Shown here piece after piece: positions 9,072 through 17,294 of a stretch of DNA of 43,930 nucleotides. The position numbers and the translations under genes are program-made. The notes under the pieces are model-generated. The model searched no databases. It was not told where the DNA came from and saw nothing but the letters and a program-made list of their open reading frames with translations. Source of the DNA: Blastocatellia bacterium (GTDB taxonomy: Bacteria; Acidobacteriota; Blastocatellia; Chloracidobacteriales; JADJPF01); NCBI GenBank assembly GCA_025057015.1, contig JANWYG010000015.1:1-43930 (forward strand), written 5' to 3'. Numbering within the stretch: position 1 is the stretch's first letter; every line of letters starts with the position of its first letter.

Positions 9072-10205
9072 AAGACGGTACGCTTTTATTATCAACCTTA
9101 CTCGGAAGGGCTTGTAAGTCAGAAACATAACGGATTTCATAACGCGGGTCAATCTAGATAATCTACATCTTGCTCGTGCCTCCTTCGCCCAACAGCAAAT
9201 TCAGCACGAGCAGTTGCTAGGACCAGACGATTAGCCAAGCCAACCTCGTGTTTGTAGAACTCGATCGCTGGTCAGCAGGTAGTAGTAAGGGTGTTTCCCC
9301 GAAGAGATTAGGCTGCAGTACAGCTGAAGGCGGCGGACGACATTGAGAATCGAGCGCATGGAGACGCGCTCATGGATGTGAAGCGAGACCACGCCTACCT
9401 CGAAGCTCGTATGTTCAGCTCTACTTGGCGAGACAAAGCGCAGTCTAGGTGCGGTCGTAGGCATAGCCGCGCGTCTGACGTTTGGTTGCCTCGTAAGTAG
9501 ACGCCAAGACCAACCGGCGGATTATTCTCGCGTTGCACTTGGCCGTGACGGAAGACCTTTATCTCTTCTTGGTTGGTGATATGCTTCTTTGGGTTCATAC
9601 CCTTTCCCGTCAAACTCTCTCCCGTAATCCCTGGTTTTAAATGCGCCTAACGCTTTAGTTGAGAAACAGTGGTGCCCTTTGCTGTTACTCTCGAACAAAC
9701 AGTCTTCTCTCCCAGAACCCATCTTGAAACTTCACTCAGTAAGGCAAGTCAACTTCCACAAACCTTTGCAACTCTGCAGCAACTAGTCTCTACCTTTTCA
9801 TTGAGGATTACGCCCGACAGGCAAGATTCTATGCAAAAAGGTGTAAAACCAAAATTTTTATCTGTTTCAGCAAAAATTGACTCTTCGCTGTCCCACAAGT
9901 TGGGCAGATGTCGACACTCTCCTAGCACAGCCCGTAAATAGGCAAACGATCACGGCATAGAAGAACTAGGTCTTCTCGAGAAACGAGATGGTTGACGTTC
10001 GTTGACAATGGTAAGGCTGTCCAGATCTTGCTTCCTGAGAGTGTTTACGAAACCGCTCTGACTGCGTACCGACTAGCTCAAGTATCCAGCTCAACAGTAC
10101 TTACCGTCTCCATGCGCACAGATTCCTTAAACAGTGGCCCGTTAAGTATCTGTCCTTGATTCAGCTTTCTCGTTCCTCGGGAATTCAACCTCCGGCTCGG
10201 TAGGC
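9072..10205. other. Long intergenic region without a supported gene
   Basis: No frame over this stretch shows recognisable motifs. A 9-bp inverted repeat (TGCTCGTGC at 9171-9179, its complement at 9204-9212, 24-nt loop) lies upstream of hsdM. On the minus strand a short frame reading GLANRLVLATARAEFAVGRR ends close to hsdM and looks protein-like, but it is interrupted upstream, so a decayed gene is possible. This segment separates the foreign island from the host-like selD operon. Confidence 0.5.
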
Positions 10206-10613
10206 TTAGCGCAGTATGGTGCTTACTGTGCGGTTAGTGGCGTTAAGGGTAGCCCTCGCTGCGGCATCAGCTTCAGAATCGGTAACTTGGCAAGCACCCA
10301 GCAGCTCTATCGCCTCCCCTACGGGATGTACAAAATAGTCGGTCTTGAGCAGCACTACTACAAAGGGTTTGCCCTCCCTTAGCTCTTTTACCGTTACTTC
10401 GCTTATGTCAAAATTCACCGGCTTAGTGATAGCTTGCGATATAGCATCCAGCGTGGCGCTCACTGCAGCTTCTAGGGCTTGTCGCTTGTGACGAAAGGCG
10501 ACACCTTCGTAGCTTTTGGCTGCCGGGCCTTGTAGCAGCACCCGTGCTTGTACGTTGTCTTCTTCGACGTCAGAAAGAGAAACCTTTTTCAACTTCAGCC
10601 TATATCTTGCCAT
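10206..10613 (-). CDS. Small conserved-looking protein downstream of selD, function unknown
   Basis: The 135-residue product has no signal peptide or membrane segment. Its pattern (hydrophobic strands, a helix around HKRQALEAAVSATLDAISQA, strand KPFVVVLL, then a C-terminal AAARATLNATNR helix) suggests a compact alpha/beta domain. It resembles small regulatory domains seen beside other enzymes, but I cannot name the family. Its ATG lies inside selD and overlaps that gene by 14 nt in another frame, so the two are probably translationally coupled. Position suggests a role linked to SelD or to the sensor kinase; that is inference only. Confidence 0.75.
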   Translation of the reverse strand: MARYRLKLKKVSLSDVEEDNVQARVLLQGPAAKSYEGVAFRHKRQALEAAVSATLDAISQAITKPVNFDISEVTVKELREGKPFVVVLLKTDYFVHPVGEAIELLGACQVTDSEADAAARATLNATNRTVSTILR

Positions 10614-11643
10614 ACTCCACCTTGAGCAGTTTATCTTCTAGAGGCAGTACTTCTCCACATTCTGTAGCTTCCACACCAGCAGTGTGAAGCTCTGTCAAGA
10701 ACTTCTCCAGCTTATCTTTAGCCAGACTCACAAGCATTCCGCCTGAGGTCTGCGGGTCGAGCATAAGAGAACGCGTAAGTACATCAACTTTAGCTGCAAA
10801 CTCGACTGCGTCGCCTAGATACTCGCTATTAGTGCGGTCAGCCTTAGTCTTTATACCATCGGCCAGCAGTTCGAACACTTGTGGCAGCGCTAGCAATTTT
10901 TCAGAGTATATCTTGAGCGTAACCTTGCTTGCTTTGGCCATCTGAAAAGCGTGTCCTAGCAGCCCAAAGCCGGTTATATCTGTTGCTGCATTGACTTGAA
11001 GCTGTTGCATTATTTTAGCTACTGCCTTGTTTGGCTGTAGCATAGAAGCCGTAGCTGCTTCTATGGCTTCTTGGGAAGCCTTTTTACGTTTCAGAGCGCT
11101 GCTTATTATACCCGTACCGAGGCGCTTTGTAAGCACCAGAGCGTCGCCTACTTTTGCTCCTGCATTAGTGATTACTTTTTTGGGATGCACTATGCCTGTT
11201 ACAGCATAACCGAATTTTAGCTGCTCATCCTCGACAGTATGTCCGCCGAGTAAAGCAACTCCGTGTTCAGCAAGTATTTGAGCGCCACCTCGCAGGATTT
11301 CTGTACACAGTTCCGCTCCGACAGTCTTTATCGGAAAGGCCGCTATTGACAGTGCAGTAATCGGTTCAGCACCCATAGCCCAGACATCGCTCAACGAGTT
11401 TACTGCAGCTATCTTGCCGAAGAGGTAAGGATCGTCGACCACTGGCGTGAAAAAGTCTACGGTCTGTACTAAGGCAACTTCAGAGCTAAGCTCATAGACG
11501 CCAGCATCATCTGAAGTTGAAGGGCCGACGATGACTCGCTTATCGTTGGTCTTAGGAAGCTGGCTCAGTACCTGAGCCAAGTCGCTTGGAGCGAGCTTTG
11601 AAGCTCAACCTCCACAAGCGACCATCTCGGTCAATCTAATCAT
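10600..11643 (-). CDS. selD: Selenide, water dikinase, itself a selenoprotein (in-frame UGA)
   Basis: SelD makes selenophosphate from selenide and ATP, the selenium donor for selenocysteine and selenouridine. A conventional reading frame begins only after a TGA, at about 11580, and would lose the active site. Reading upstream through TGA at 11605-11607 gives MIRLTEMVACGGUASKLAPS, the standard SelD N terminus with Sec in the catalytic Cys/Sec position and the essential Lys two residues after it. The full product is 347 residues, normal for SelD. Other motifs are TSDDAGVY and GGHTVEDEQLKFGYAV. ATG 11643 overlaps the stop of the sensor kinase gene (ATGA). A SECIS-like hairpin lies just downstream of the UGA. 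The organism must therefore decode UGA as Sec; selA, selB and selC are not in this window. Confidence 0.95.
11562..11578 (-). promoter_or_regulatory. Bacterial SECIS-like hairpin in selD
   Basis: On the coding strand GGCTCAG, loop GTA, CTGAGCC forms a perfect 7-bp stem. The apical loop starts 34 nt after the UGA and its first base is G, matching the known spacing (about 16-37 nt) and loop preference of bacterial SECIS elements read by SelB. A shorter self-complementary segment, GAGCTTCAAAGCTC, overlaps the UGA itself and could form an alternative fold. Confidence 0.75.
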
Positions 11644-14600
11644 GCCATCTCCTCAACCTTTGCTAATTCTTCGCCTTCTTTGTTTAGGTTTGGACCTGCT
11701 ATCGGTAGGCAAACGATAAAAGTAGAGCCTTTACCTTTTTGCGATTGCACTTTTATCTTGCCTTCATGGGCATCGACATAACCTTTAGCAATAGCTAAAC
11801 CTAAACCGCTACCTTTAGTTCCAAACTCATATTCTCCCGAGCGATGGTGCATGGGATCGGAATCTGTGTAGAACTTATCGAAAATCCTCTCTATATCCCT
11901 TGGATCTACGCCTATGCCAGTATCTTCAACGTGGACGTAGATGTTATCTGCAAGGCGCGTAGCATGCAGGCGTATAGTTCCGCCATCCGGAGTAAATTTT
12001 ATCGCATTTTGTATCAGGTTATGGAAGACGAGCTGCAGTTTTTCTTGGTCTGCACGGATTTTGGGCAATTCTGAAGGTATATCCATCAACACGCTGAGCT
12101 TGCGCCTCCTTATATGCTCTTCTACTTGTTCTATGATGCTTGGAAGCAGCTGTTTTAGGTCTACTTGGCTGAGGTGCATTGTGTAGCGCTTTCCTTCTAT
12201 CTTTACTACCTCGAGGATGTTATTGAAAGCGTGTATCAACCGTTCGACGGTACGACTGCAAGCTTGTACGGACTTTGTCTGAGGAGTCGATAATTTGCCA
12301 AGGCAGCCATCAAGTAGCAGTTCCAGATGTCCTTTGAGCACGGTAAGCGGTGTACGCATTTCATGAGAAGTAACTATCATAAAGTTCGTCTTCATCTGGT
12401 TAAGCTCTTGTAGTGTTTTGCTTACCTGCTGCTCACGTTCATAGAGTCTTTGCAACTCTTTAAGAGACTCTTCCAGCATAAGACGCTTTTCTTCCAAAGC
12501 ACCATACAGCTCGGCATTTTCTATCGCTACAGCAGCCTGATGGGTAAGTGATTCCAGCAACCTGGCATCAGCTTCTGTAAAATGTGCAGCTGCAGATCTA
12601 CTGCGGATATCCAGGACACCCACTACTTGTCCTCTGCGGTTGATGATCGGAACTTCGATCATTCCCTTAACATCGTACTTTTCTACAAGGTCGGGGCGAA
12701 ACAGCCCAGGTATTTCCCTAGGATTATTGACTATTATAGTTCTAGCTTCCGCCGCTGCTCTACCGGCTATCCCCTGTCCAAACTCAAAGACAAATCTAGT
12801 CTTCTCCCAAGCTTTACCGTCCCAGGTCTGCTCAAAAACCACTTGTCCATCCTTAACAAGTCCCACTCCACCAGGTATACCTTGAACAAGTTCTGCAGCT
12901 TCTTCCGTAATTTTATGCAACGTGGTGCTAAGGTCGAGCTGCGCGTTGATTACACGGATACTATCAAGCATGCGCCGCAGCAGAGCTAGTCGTTGCTGAT
13001 GCCGCCTTGTAAGTATCCTAACTCTCCATCTAAAGACCAGATAGGCAAGCAAGACAACGCTTAGCACAGCAAGCAGCCTAAACCAAGCTGTTTGCCAAAA
13101 AGGAGCTGCTATGTGTACCAATATCGCCTGTGGTTCGCTCCACAAACCATCTGCAGAGGTCGACTTGACTAAGAATCTGTAATTACCTGCTGGCAGATTA
13201 GTAAATCGAGCGAAGCGTTCCTTGACAACAGGCGACCAGCGTTCATCAAAACCTTCGAGCATGTAACTATAGCTCACGGCATTTTCGTCTATGAACGAAA
13301 GGCCGACAAACTCGAACGTAATGTGGTTTTTATCGTAATCGAGCGATATCTTTGGCGAAACATCGACATATGCACCCTTCACCTGTACACCAGTCACAAC
13401 CGTACGCGGCGGTTTAGGTGTAGTTGTCAAGGCTTTACCGAGGTAACATACAGCTCCTTCAGTAGTAGCAAACCACATCCTGCCTTTGCTATCGCAAAGC
13501 GACACTCCAGTAACTATATCATTACCTATCATTCCCTCGCGGACGGTATAATTCTTGAATTGCTTGCCATCAAAACTTATCAACCCCTTCGCTGTGCCTA
13601 TCCATAGTAGATCACCTTGGCCGGTTATGACGTTTATATACCGGTCTACCATTCCGTCTTTAGTGTCATAGCAACGAACCACTTTTGAACCATCGAAGGT
13701 ACAAATTCCCACGTGAGTACCAACCCAGTACTGACCCTGCTGATCCTCATAAAACGCAAGGACATGTTTATTGGGAATATCCGTAAAGGAGATGAATCTA
13801 TCACCTTGTAGTAACGCCAGTCCCTGTTCCGTACAAACCCATAGTCTTTTTTTGCGGTCAATAGCGAATGTATTTATCTGTTGTGATGGTAGGCCATCTT
13901 CGACAGTGTATAGTCTAAAGGTCTTACCATCATACTTAACTATGCCGGCAGCAGAAGAAGTCTGAGACCCAAGCCAAATGTTGCCTTGCGAGTCTTCTAT
14001 AATAGAGGACACCATACCTTTGAGGCCAAATTGCTCGACCGTAAAGTGGGTAAAAGAGCGTCCATCATAAACCGTAACGCCTTTCATACCACCTGCCCAG
14101 AGGCGCTGCTTACTATCTCTATACAGGAACCAGATAGTATCTTCGAGCAGGCCGTCAGTAGAAGTAATTCTCTTGATTTTGCCGTTAGGCATTATAGCTG
14201 ATAGTCCGTTAGTTATAGATGACAGCCATATAGTCCCGTCGCTTGTTTCTACTATACCCGTGACTACGCCAGGAGCTATCCCTGCTTCAGCATTGTAATT
14301 TGCAAAGCGTTCACCGGCAAACTTAAATGCTCCTGTCCAGCGTGTACCAAACCAGAAATTTCCCTCGTAGTCTTTGAGTATGGCTGTTATAAAGTTGTCA
14401 GGAGTGCCATTCTTCCTGTTAAAGATGACTACTTGTCCATCCTTTTCTAGTCGACATACTCCTCCACCATACGTCCCGAACCAGACGCGATCATGTCCAT
14501 CAATTTCTACAGTACTTATAGCTTCAGTAGGCAGCCCCTCCTGCAGCCCATAACGGCGAAACTGCCCTTCTTCTTTCATCTGAAAAAGCCCTTTACCAGT

Positions 14601-15269
14601 AGCTATCCAGAGAGAGCCGAAACGATCTTCGGCTAAATAAAAAACGGCTTCCTCAAGGCCATGTTCTTTTCCGTAGCGCATAAACTTATGCCCATCGTAG
14701 TAGACTAGTCCACCGCCCCTTAGTCCCATCCATATGCGCCCATCGCTTGCCTCAATAATCGACCAAACAGGCGCTTTTGGTATAGCGCTTTCGGCAGAAT
14801 AGGAAATAAACCTATTGGTCTTTTCGTCGAACCTTGCCAGTCCTTCTCTTGTCCCGAGCCAGATAGTTCCTCTTCTGTCGCGCAAGCCCGAACGGATCTC
14901 GTTACTTGGCAGCCCATCAGCCGTCGTATAGTTTTTAATCTGCTTTCCATCGTAGTAGCTTGCTGCTCCCCTGGTCAGTATCCAATAATTACCGTGCCTA
15001 TCTTCAACTACCCCACGAACACTACCATCCAACATTCCATCTTCTGTATTCAAGATCTCGTAGTTTTGCCCATCATAGCGCGCTGCCCCAGCATCGGTGC
15101 AGAACCATATGTATCCCTTGCTGTCCTGATAGATATAGTAAACGCCGTTATTAGGCAGACCTGTGTTTGCTGTATAGCTCTTGAAACGATAGACCTGTGC
15201 CGAAGCTGGCACTACAGCTATCAACAACATCCACAGAAGCAGTATTATTTTGAAGTTTCCTGAATACAT
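11640..15269 (-). CDS. Two-component regulator propeller-type sensor histidine kinase
   Basis: The 1209-residue product is a membrane sensor kinase. It has a signal peptide (core IILLLWMLLIAVVPASAQ), a periplasmic double beta-propeller of many Reg_prop repeats (residues about 20-640, for example GYIWFCTDAGAARYDG), a Y_Y_Y domain (about 640-735), one transmembrane helix near 750 (FRLLAVLSVVLLAYLVFRW) and a cytoplasmic GAF domain (about 800-945). The HisKA H-box SHEMRTPLTVLKG and a HATPase_c domain with DTGIGVDP and GSGLGLAIAKG follow. Unlike many propeller hybrids it has no receiver or DNA-binding domain, so a separate response regulator is needed; none is in the window. I chose ATG 15269 over the GTG at 15302. 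It overlaps selD by 4 nt and is divergent from the nrf operon. Confidence 0.93.
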   Translation of the reverse strand: MYSGNFKIILLLWMLLIAVVPASAQVYRFKSYTANTGLPNNGVYYIYQDSKGYIWFCTDAGAARYDGQNYEILNTEDGMLDGSVRGVVEDRHGNYWILTRGAASYYDGKQIKNYTTADGLPSNEIRSGLRDRRGTIWLGTREGLARFDEKTNRFISYSAESAIPKAPVWSIIEASDGRIWMGLRGGGLVYYDGHKFMRYGKEHGLEEAVFYLAEDRFGSLWIATGKGLFQMKEEGQFRRYGLQEGLPTEAISTVEIDGHDRVWFGTYGGGVCRLEKDGQVVIFNRKNGTPDNFITAILKDYEGNFWFGTRWTGAFKFAGERFANYNAEAGIAPGVVTGIVETSDGTIWLSSITNGLSAIMPNGKIKRITSTDGLLEDTIWFLYRDSKQRLWAGGMKGVTVYDGRSFTHFTVEQFGLKGMVSSIIEDSQGNIWLGSQTSSAAGIVKYDGKTFRLYTVEDGLPSQQINTFAIDRKKRLWVCTEQGLALLQGDRFISFTDIPNKHVLAFYEDQQGQYWVGTHVGICTFDGSKVVRCYDTKDGMVDRYINVITGQGDLLWIGTAKGLISFDGKQFKNYTVREGMIGNDIVTGVSLCDSKGRMWFATTEGAVCYLGKALTTTPKPPRTVVTGVQVKGAYVDVSPKISLDYDKNHITFEFVGLSFIDENAVSYSYMLEGFDERWSPVVKERFARFTNLPAGNYRFLVKSTSADGLWSEPQAILVHIAAPFWQTAWFRLLAVLSVVLLAYLVFRWRVRILTRRHQQRLALLRRMLDSIRVINAQLDLSTTLHKITEEAAELVQGIPGGVGLVKDGQVVFEQTWDGKAWEKTRFVFEFGQGIAGRAAAEARTIIVNNPREIPGLFRPDLVEKYDVKGMIEVPIINRRGQVVGVLDIRSRSAAAHFTEADARLLESLTHQAAVAIENAELYGALEEKRLMLEESLKELQRLYEREQQVSKTLQELNQMKTNFMIVTSHEMRTPLTVLKGHLELLLDGCLGKLSTPQTKSVQACSRTVERLIHAFNNILEVVKIEGKRYTMHLSQVDLKQLLPSIIEQVEEHIRRRKLSVLMDIPSELPKIRADQEKLQLVFHNLIQNAIKFTPDGGTIRLHATRLADNIYVHVEDTGIGVDPRDIERIFDKFYTDSDPMHHRSGEYEFGTKGSGLGLAIAKGYVDAHEGKIKVQSQKGKGSTFIVCLPIAGPNLNKEGEELAKVEEMA

Positions 15270-15493
15270 TTCAGAGTAAGGTTTTAGGATGACACAAGGC
15301 ACGTCGAAAGTCTATGGAAAATATTTGTTAAGTAGGCCTAAATCTACAACTTGCCTAAGCTGAAACCTTTACTGAGAATAAGATACTACCTGAGGCACAA
15401 AAATTGCTTTCTCAAATTACCAGCAAGTTCTGTATGCATAAATTCCACAGAACGCTCGGTCTCAACTAACGATTTATTAGCGGAGATGGCTTT

Positions 15494-16801
15494 ATGCGAT
15501 ACTTTATTTTACTTCTTTTGCTGTTTGCTTGTCCATCTTATGGTCAGCAAAAAGATGCAGACCTCTCGATAGCAAGCGAGATAAATAAGCACTTACCTGA
15601 ATGGATCAGAGTAGGAGGAGAGTACAGGTTTCGTGCTGAAGGTTTTAGCGGTATACGTGGTAAAGAAGGTGCAAACGACCTGTATTATCTTTCGCGAGTT
15701 CGTCTTGACTTGACCTTAAAGCTCAGTAAGCGATGGAAGATATTCCTGCAGGGTCAAGATGCGCATGTCTTCGGTTTTGTCGGTCGTCCTATACCGCTCA
15801 TACATCAAGACGCTATGGACTTACGCCAGGCCTACATTGAATGGCGACAGAAAGACAAAGGCGGGTTCACATTCAAACTTGGCCGACAAGAACTTAACTA
15901 CGGTGATCAACGCCTCCTAGGCAGCCTGAACTGGACAAACACAGCGCGCAGTTTCGACGCCGTCAAAATGGCTTACAGTAACGACAAAGTAGCCGTGGAT
16001 TTATTCGCAGCATCGGTAGTAAAAATCCAGGATTCGGTCTTTGACAAACATGGCGACGGAAACAACCTGTATGGAGCATATGTACAGCTACCAAAGACCG
16101 TAAAGAGCGCTACTTGGAACAACTATTTTTTCTACAAAACCGAACGGCCTATGGTCAGAAGCGAAGATGGACGTCTGGGCACCACTAGTCTTTACACCGT
16201 AGGGACAAATCTAGTGGGGAAATTTTCTCCTAGGATTGGCTACGAGATCGATCTGATGCTACAGCGCGGCTCGTTTTCTAATGACTCCATACGTGCCTAT
16301 GCCATACACACGAAGCTGTACCGTGAGCTTTCCAGCAAAGAAACCGTACCGACAGTATTCGTAGAATACAACGTAGCTTCAGGCGATGAGCGTCCCGGAG
16401 ATGGCATAAGAGGCACTTTTGATCAGCTCTTTCCCACAGGCCACGTCAGATATGGATTGATGGACCAGGTGGGACTAAAAAACATGCATAACGTATGGCT
16501 GGGCACGGTATGGAAGCCACATAAAAAGCTCAAGCTACAGTTCGATTACCACTCACTATGGTTATATAGCCGTCGTGATGGTCTCTACAATGCTGGAGGT
16601 GCACTTGTAGCACGTATACCCGATGGATCTGCACCTCGACACATAGCCCACGAGGTAGACCTACGTGTGACATACGATTTCAACAAGTACATCCAGCTCG
16701 AGGGTGGTTACGGACATTGGATTCCAGGCGGTTTCTGGAAGAAAGCTACTCCTGGCTCTTCTCAATCCTTCGGCTATACGATGCTCACTTATAAGTTCTG
16801 A
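15494..16801 (+). CDS. Outer-membrane beta-barrel of the alginate-export (AlgE-like) family
   Basis: The 435-residue protein has a short signal peptide (MRYFILLLLLFACPSYG) and then a strand-rich sequence typical of 18-stranded alginate_exp porins: a start with RVGGEYRFRAEGF, the middle segment KLGRQELNYGDQRLLG, a late segment KLKLQFDYHSLW and a C-terminal aromatic residue (TMLTYKF). GGAG lies 8 nt before the ATG. It is followed after 13 bp by nrfH, so it is the first gene of a nitrite-reductase operon. Alginate export is unlikely to be its role here; passage of nitrite or another anion, or of a small organic substrate, is a reasonable inference. Confidence 0.85.
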   Translation: MRYFILLLLLFACPSYGQQKDADLSIASEINKHLPEWIRVGGEYRFRAEGFSGIRGKEGANDLYYLSRVRLDLTLKLSKRWKIFLQGQDAHVFGFVGRPIPLIHQDAMDLRQAYIEWRQKDKGGFTFKLGRQELNYGDQRLLGSLNWTNTARSFDAVKMAYSNDKVAVDLFAASVVKIQDSVFDKHGDGNNLYGAYVQLPKTVKSATWNNYFFYKTERPMVRSEDGRLGTTSLYTVGTNLVGKFSPRIGYEIDLMLQRGSFSNDSIRAYAIHTKLYRELSSKETVPTVFVEYNVASGDERPGDGIRGTFDQLFPTGHVRYGLMDQVGLKNMHNVWLGTVWKPHKKLKLQFDYHSLWLYSRRDGLYNAGGALVARIPDGSAPRHIAHEVDLRVTYDFNKYIQLEGGYGHWIPGGFWKKATPGSSQSFGYTMLTYKF

Positions 16802-16814
16802 GAGGGTGTAGCCT

Positions 16815-17282
16815 ATGACAGCAAGGCTTACCGGCAATCTAAAGGGAATGTTGTTAGGAACAGGATTAGGCTTGGTCATTGGCATAGGAGGTTTCACCTT
16901 TGTCTATGCTCGAGGAGCTTCATATTTGGTAAACGATCCGAATGCATGTGCAAATTGTCACATAATGACCGAGCAATTTGACGGCTGGACTAAGTCCAGC
17001 CACCGCCAGGCAGCCACCTGTAATGACTGTCACACACCTGAAGGAGCTTTTGCGAAATATTTCAACAAGGCTTCCAACGGCTTTTGGCATTCCTATGCCT
17101 TCACTACTGGTAGATTCAACTACCCCATAAGGATCAAACCACACAACTACCAGATTACAGAAGATGCCTGTCGAAGGTGTCATCAGGAACTTACTGCCAC
17201 TATAGAGGCTGTTCATAGGCCTATTTCTGAAGGTGGCATGAGTTGCATCAAGTGTCACCGCAACGCCGGACATATGCACTGA
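16815..17282 (+). CDS. nrfH: Tetraheme quinol dehydrogenase NrfH
   Basis: NrfH is the membrane-anchored cytochrome c that passes electrons from menaquinol to NrfA. The 155-residue protein has one N-terminal membrane anchor (residues about 11-31, GMLLGTGLGLVIGIGGFTFV) and four CXXCH heme sites: CANCH (45-49), CNDCH (69-73), CRRCH (119-123) and CIKCH (144-148). A methionine follows the first site (CANCHIM), as in NrfH, where it is the axial ligand. It starts 13 bp after the barrel gene and ends 12 bp before nrfA. Length and heme pattern match NrfH rather than the larger NapC. Confidence 0.95.
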   Translation: MTARLTGNLKGMLLGTGLGLVIGIGGFTFVYARGASYLVNDPNACANCHIMTEQFDGWTKSSHRQAATCNDCHTPEGAFAKYFNKASNGFWHSYAFTTGRFNYPIRIKPHNYQITEDACRRCHQELTATIEAVHRPISEGGMSCIKCHRNAGHMH

Positions 17283-17294
17283 GGAGAGAAGAGT

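Noticed and set aside
10600-11580. SelD starting at 11580 without the N terminus
   Set aside because: This start would remove the catalytic Cys/Sec and Lys; reading the UGA as Sec gives the full family N terminus and an overlap with the upstream gene.
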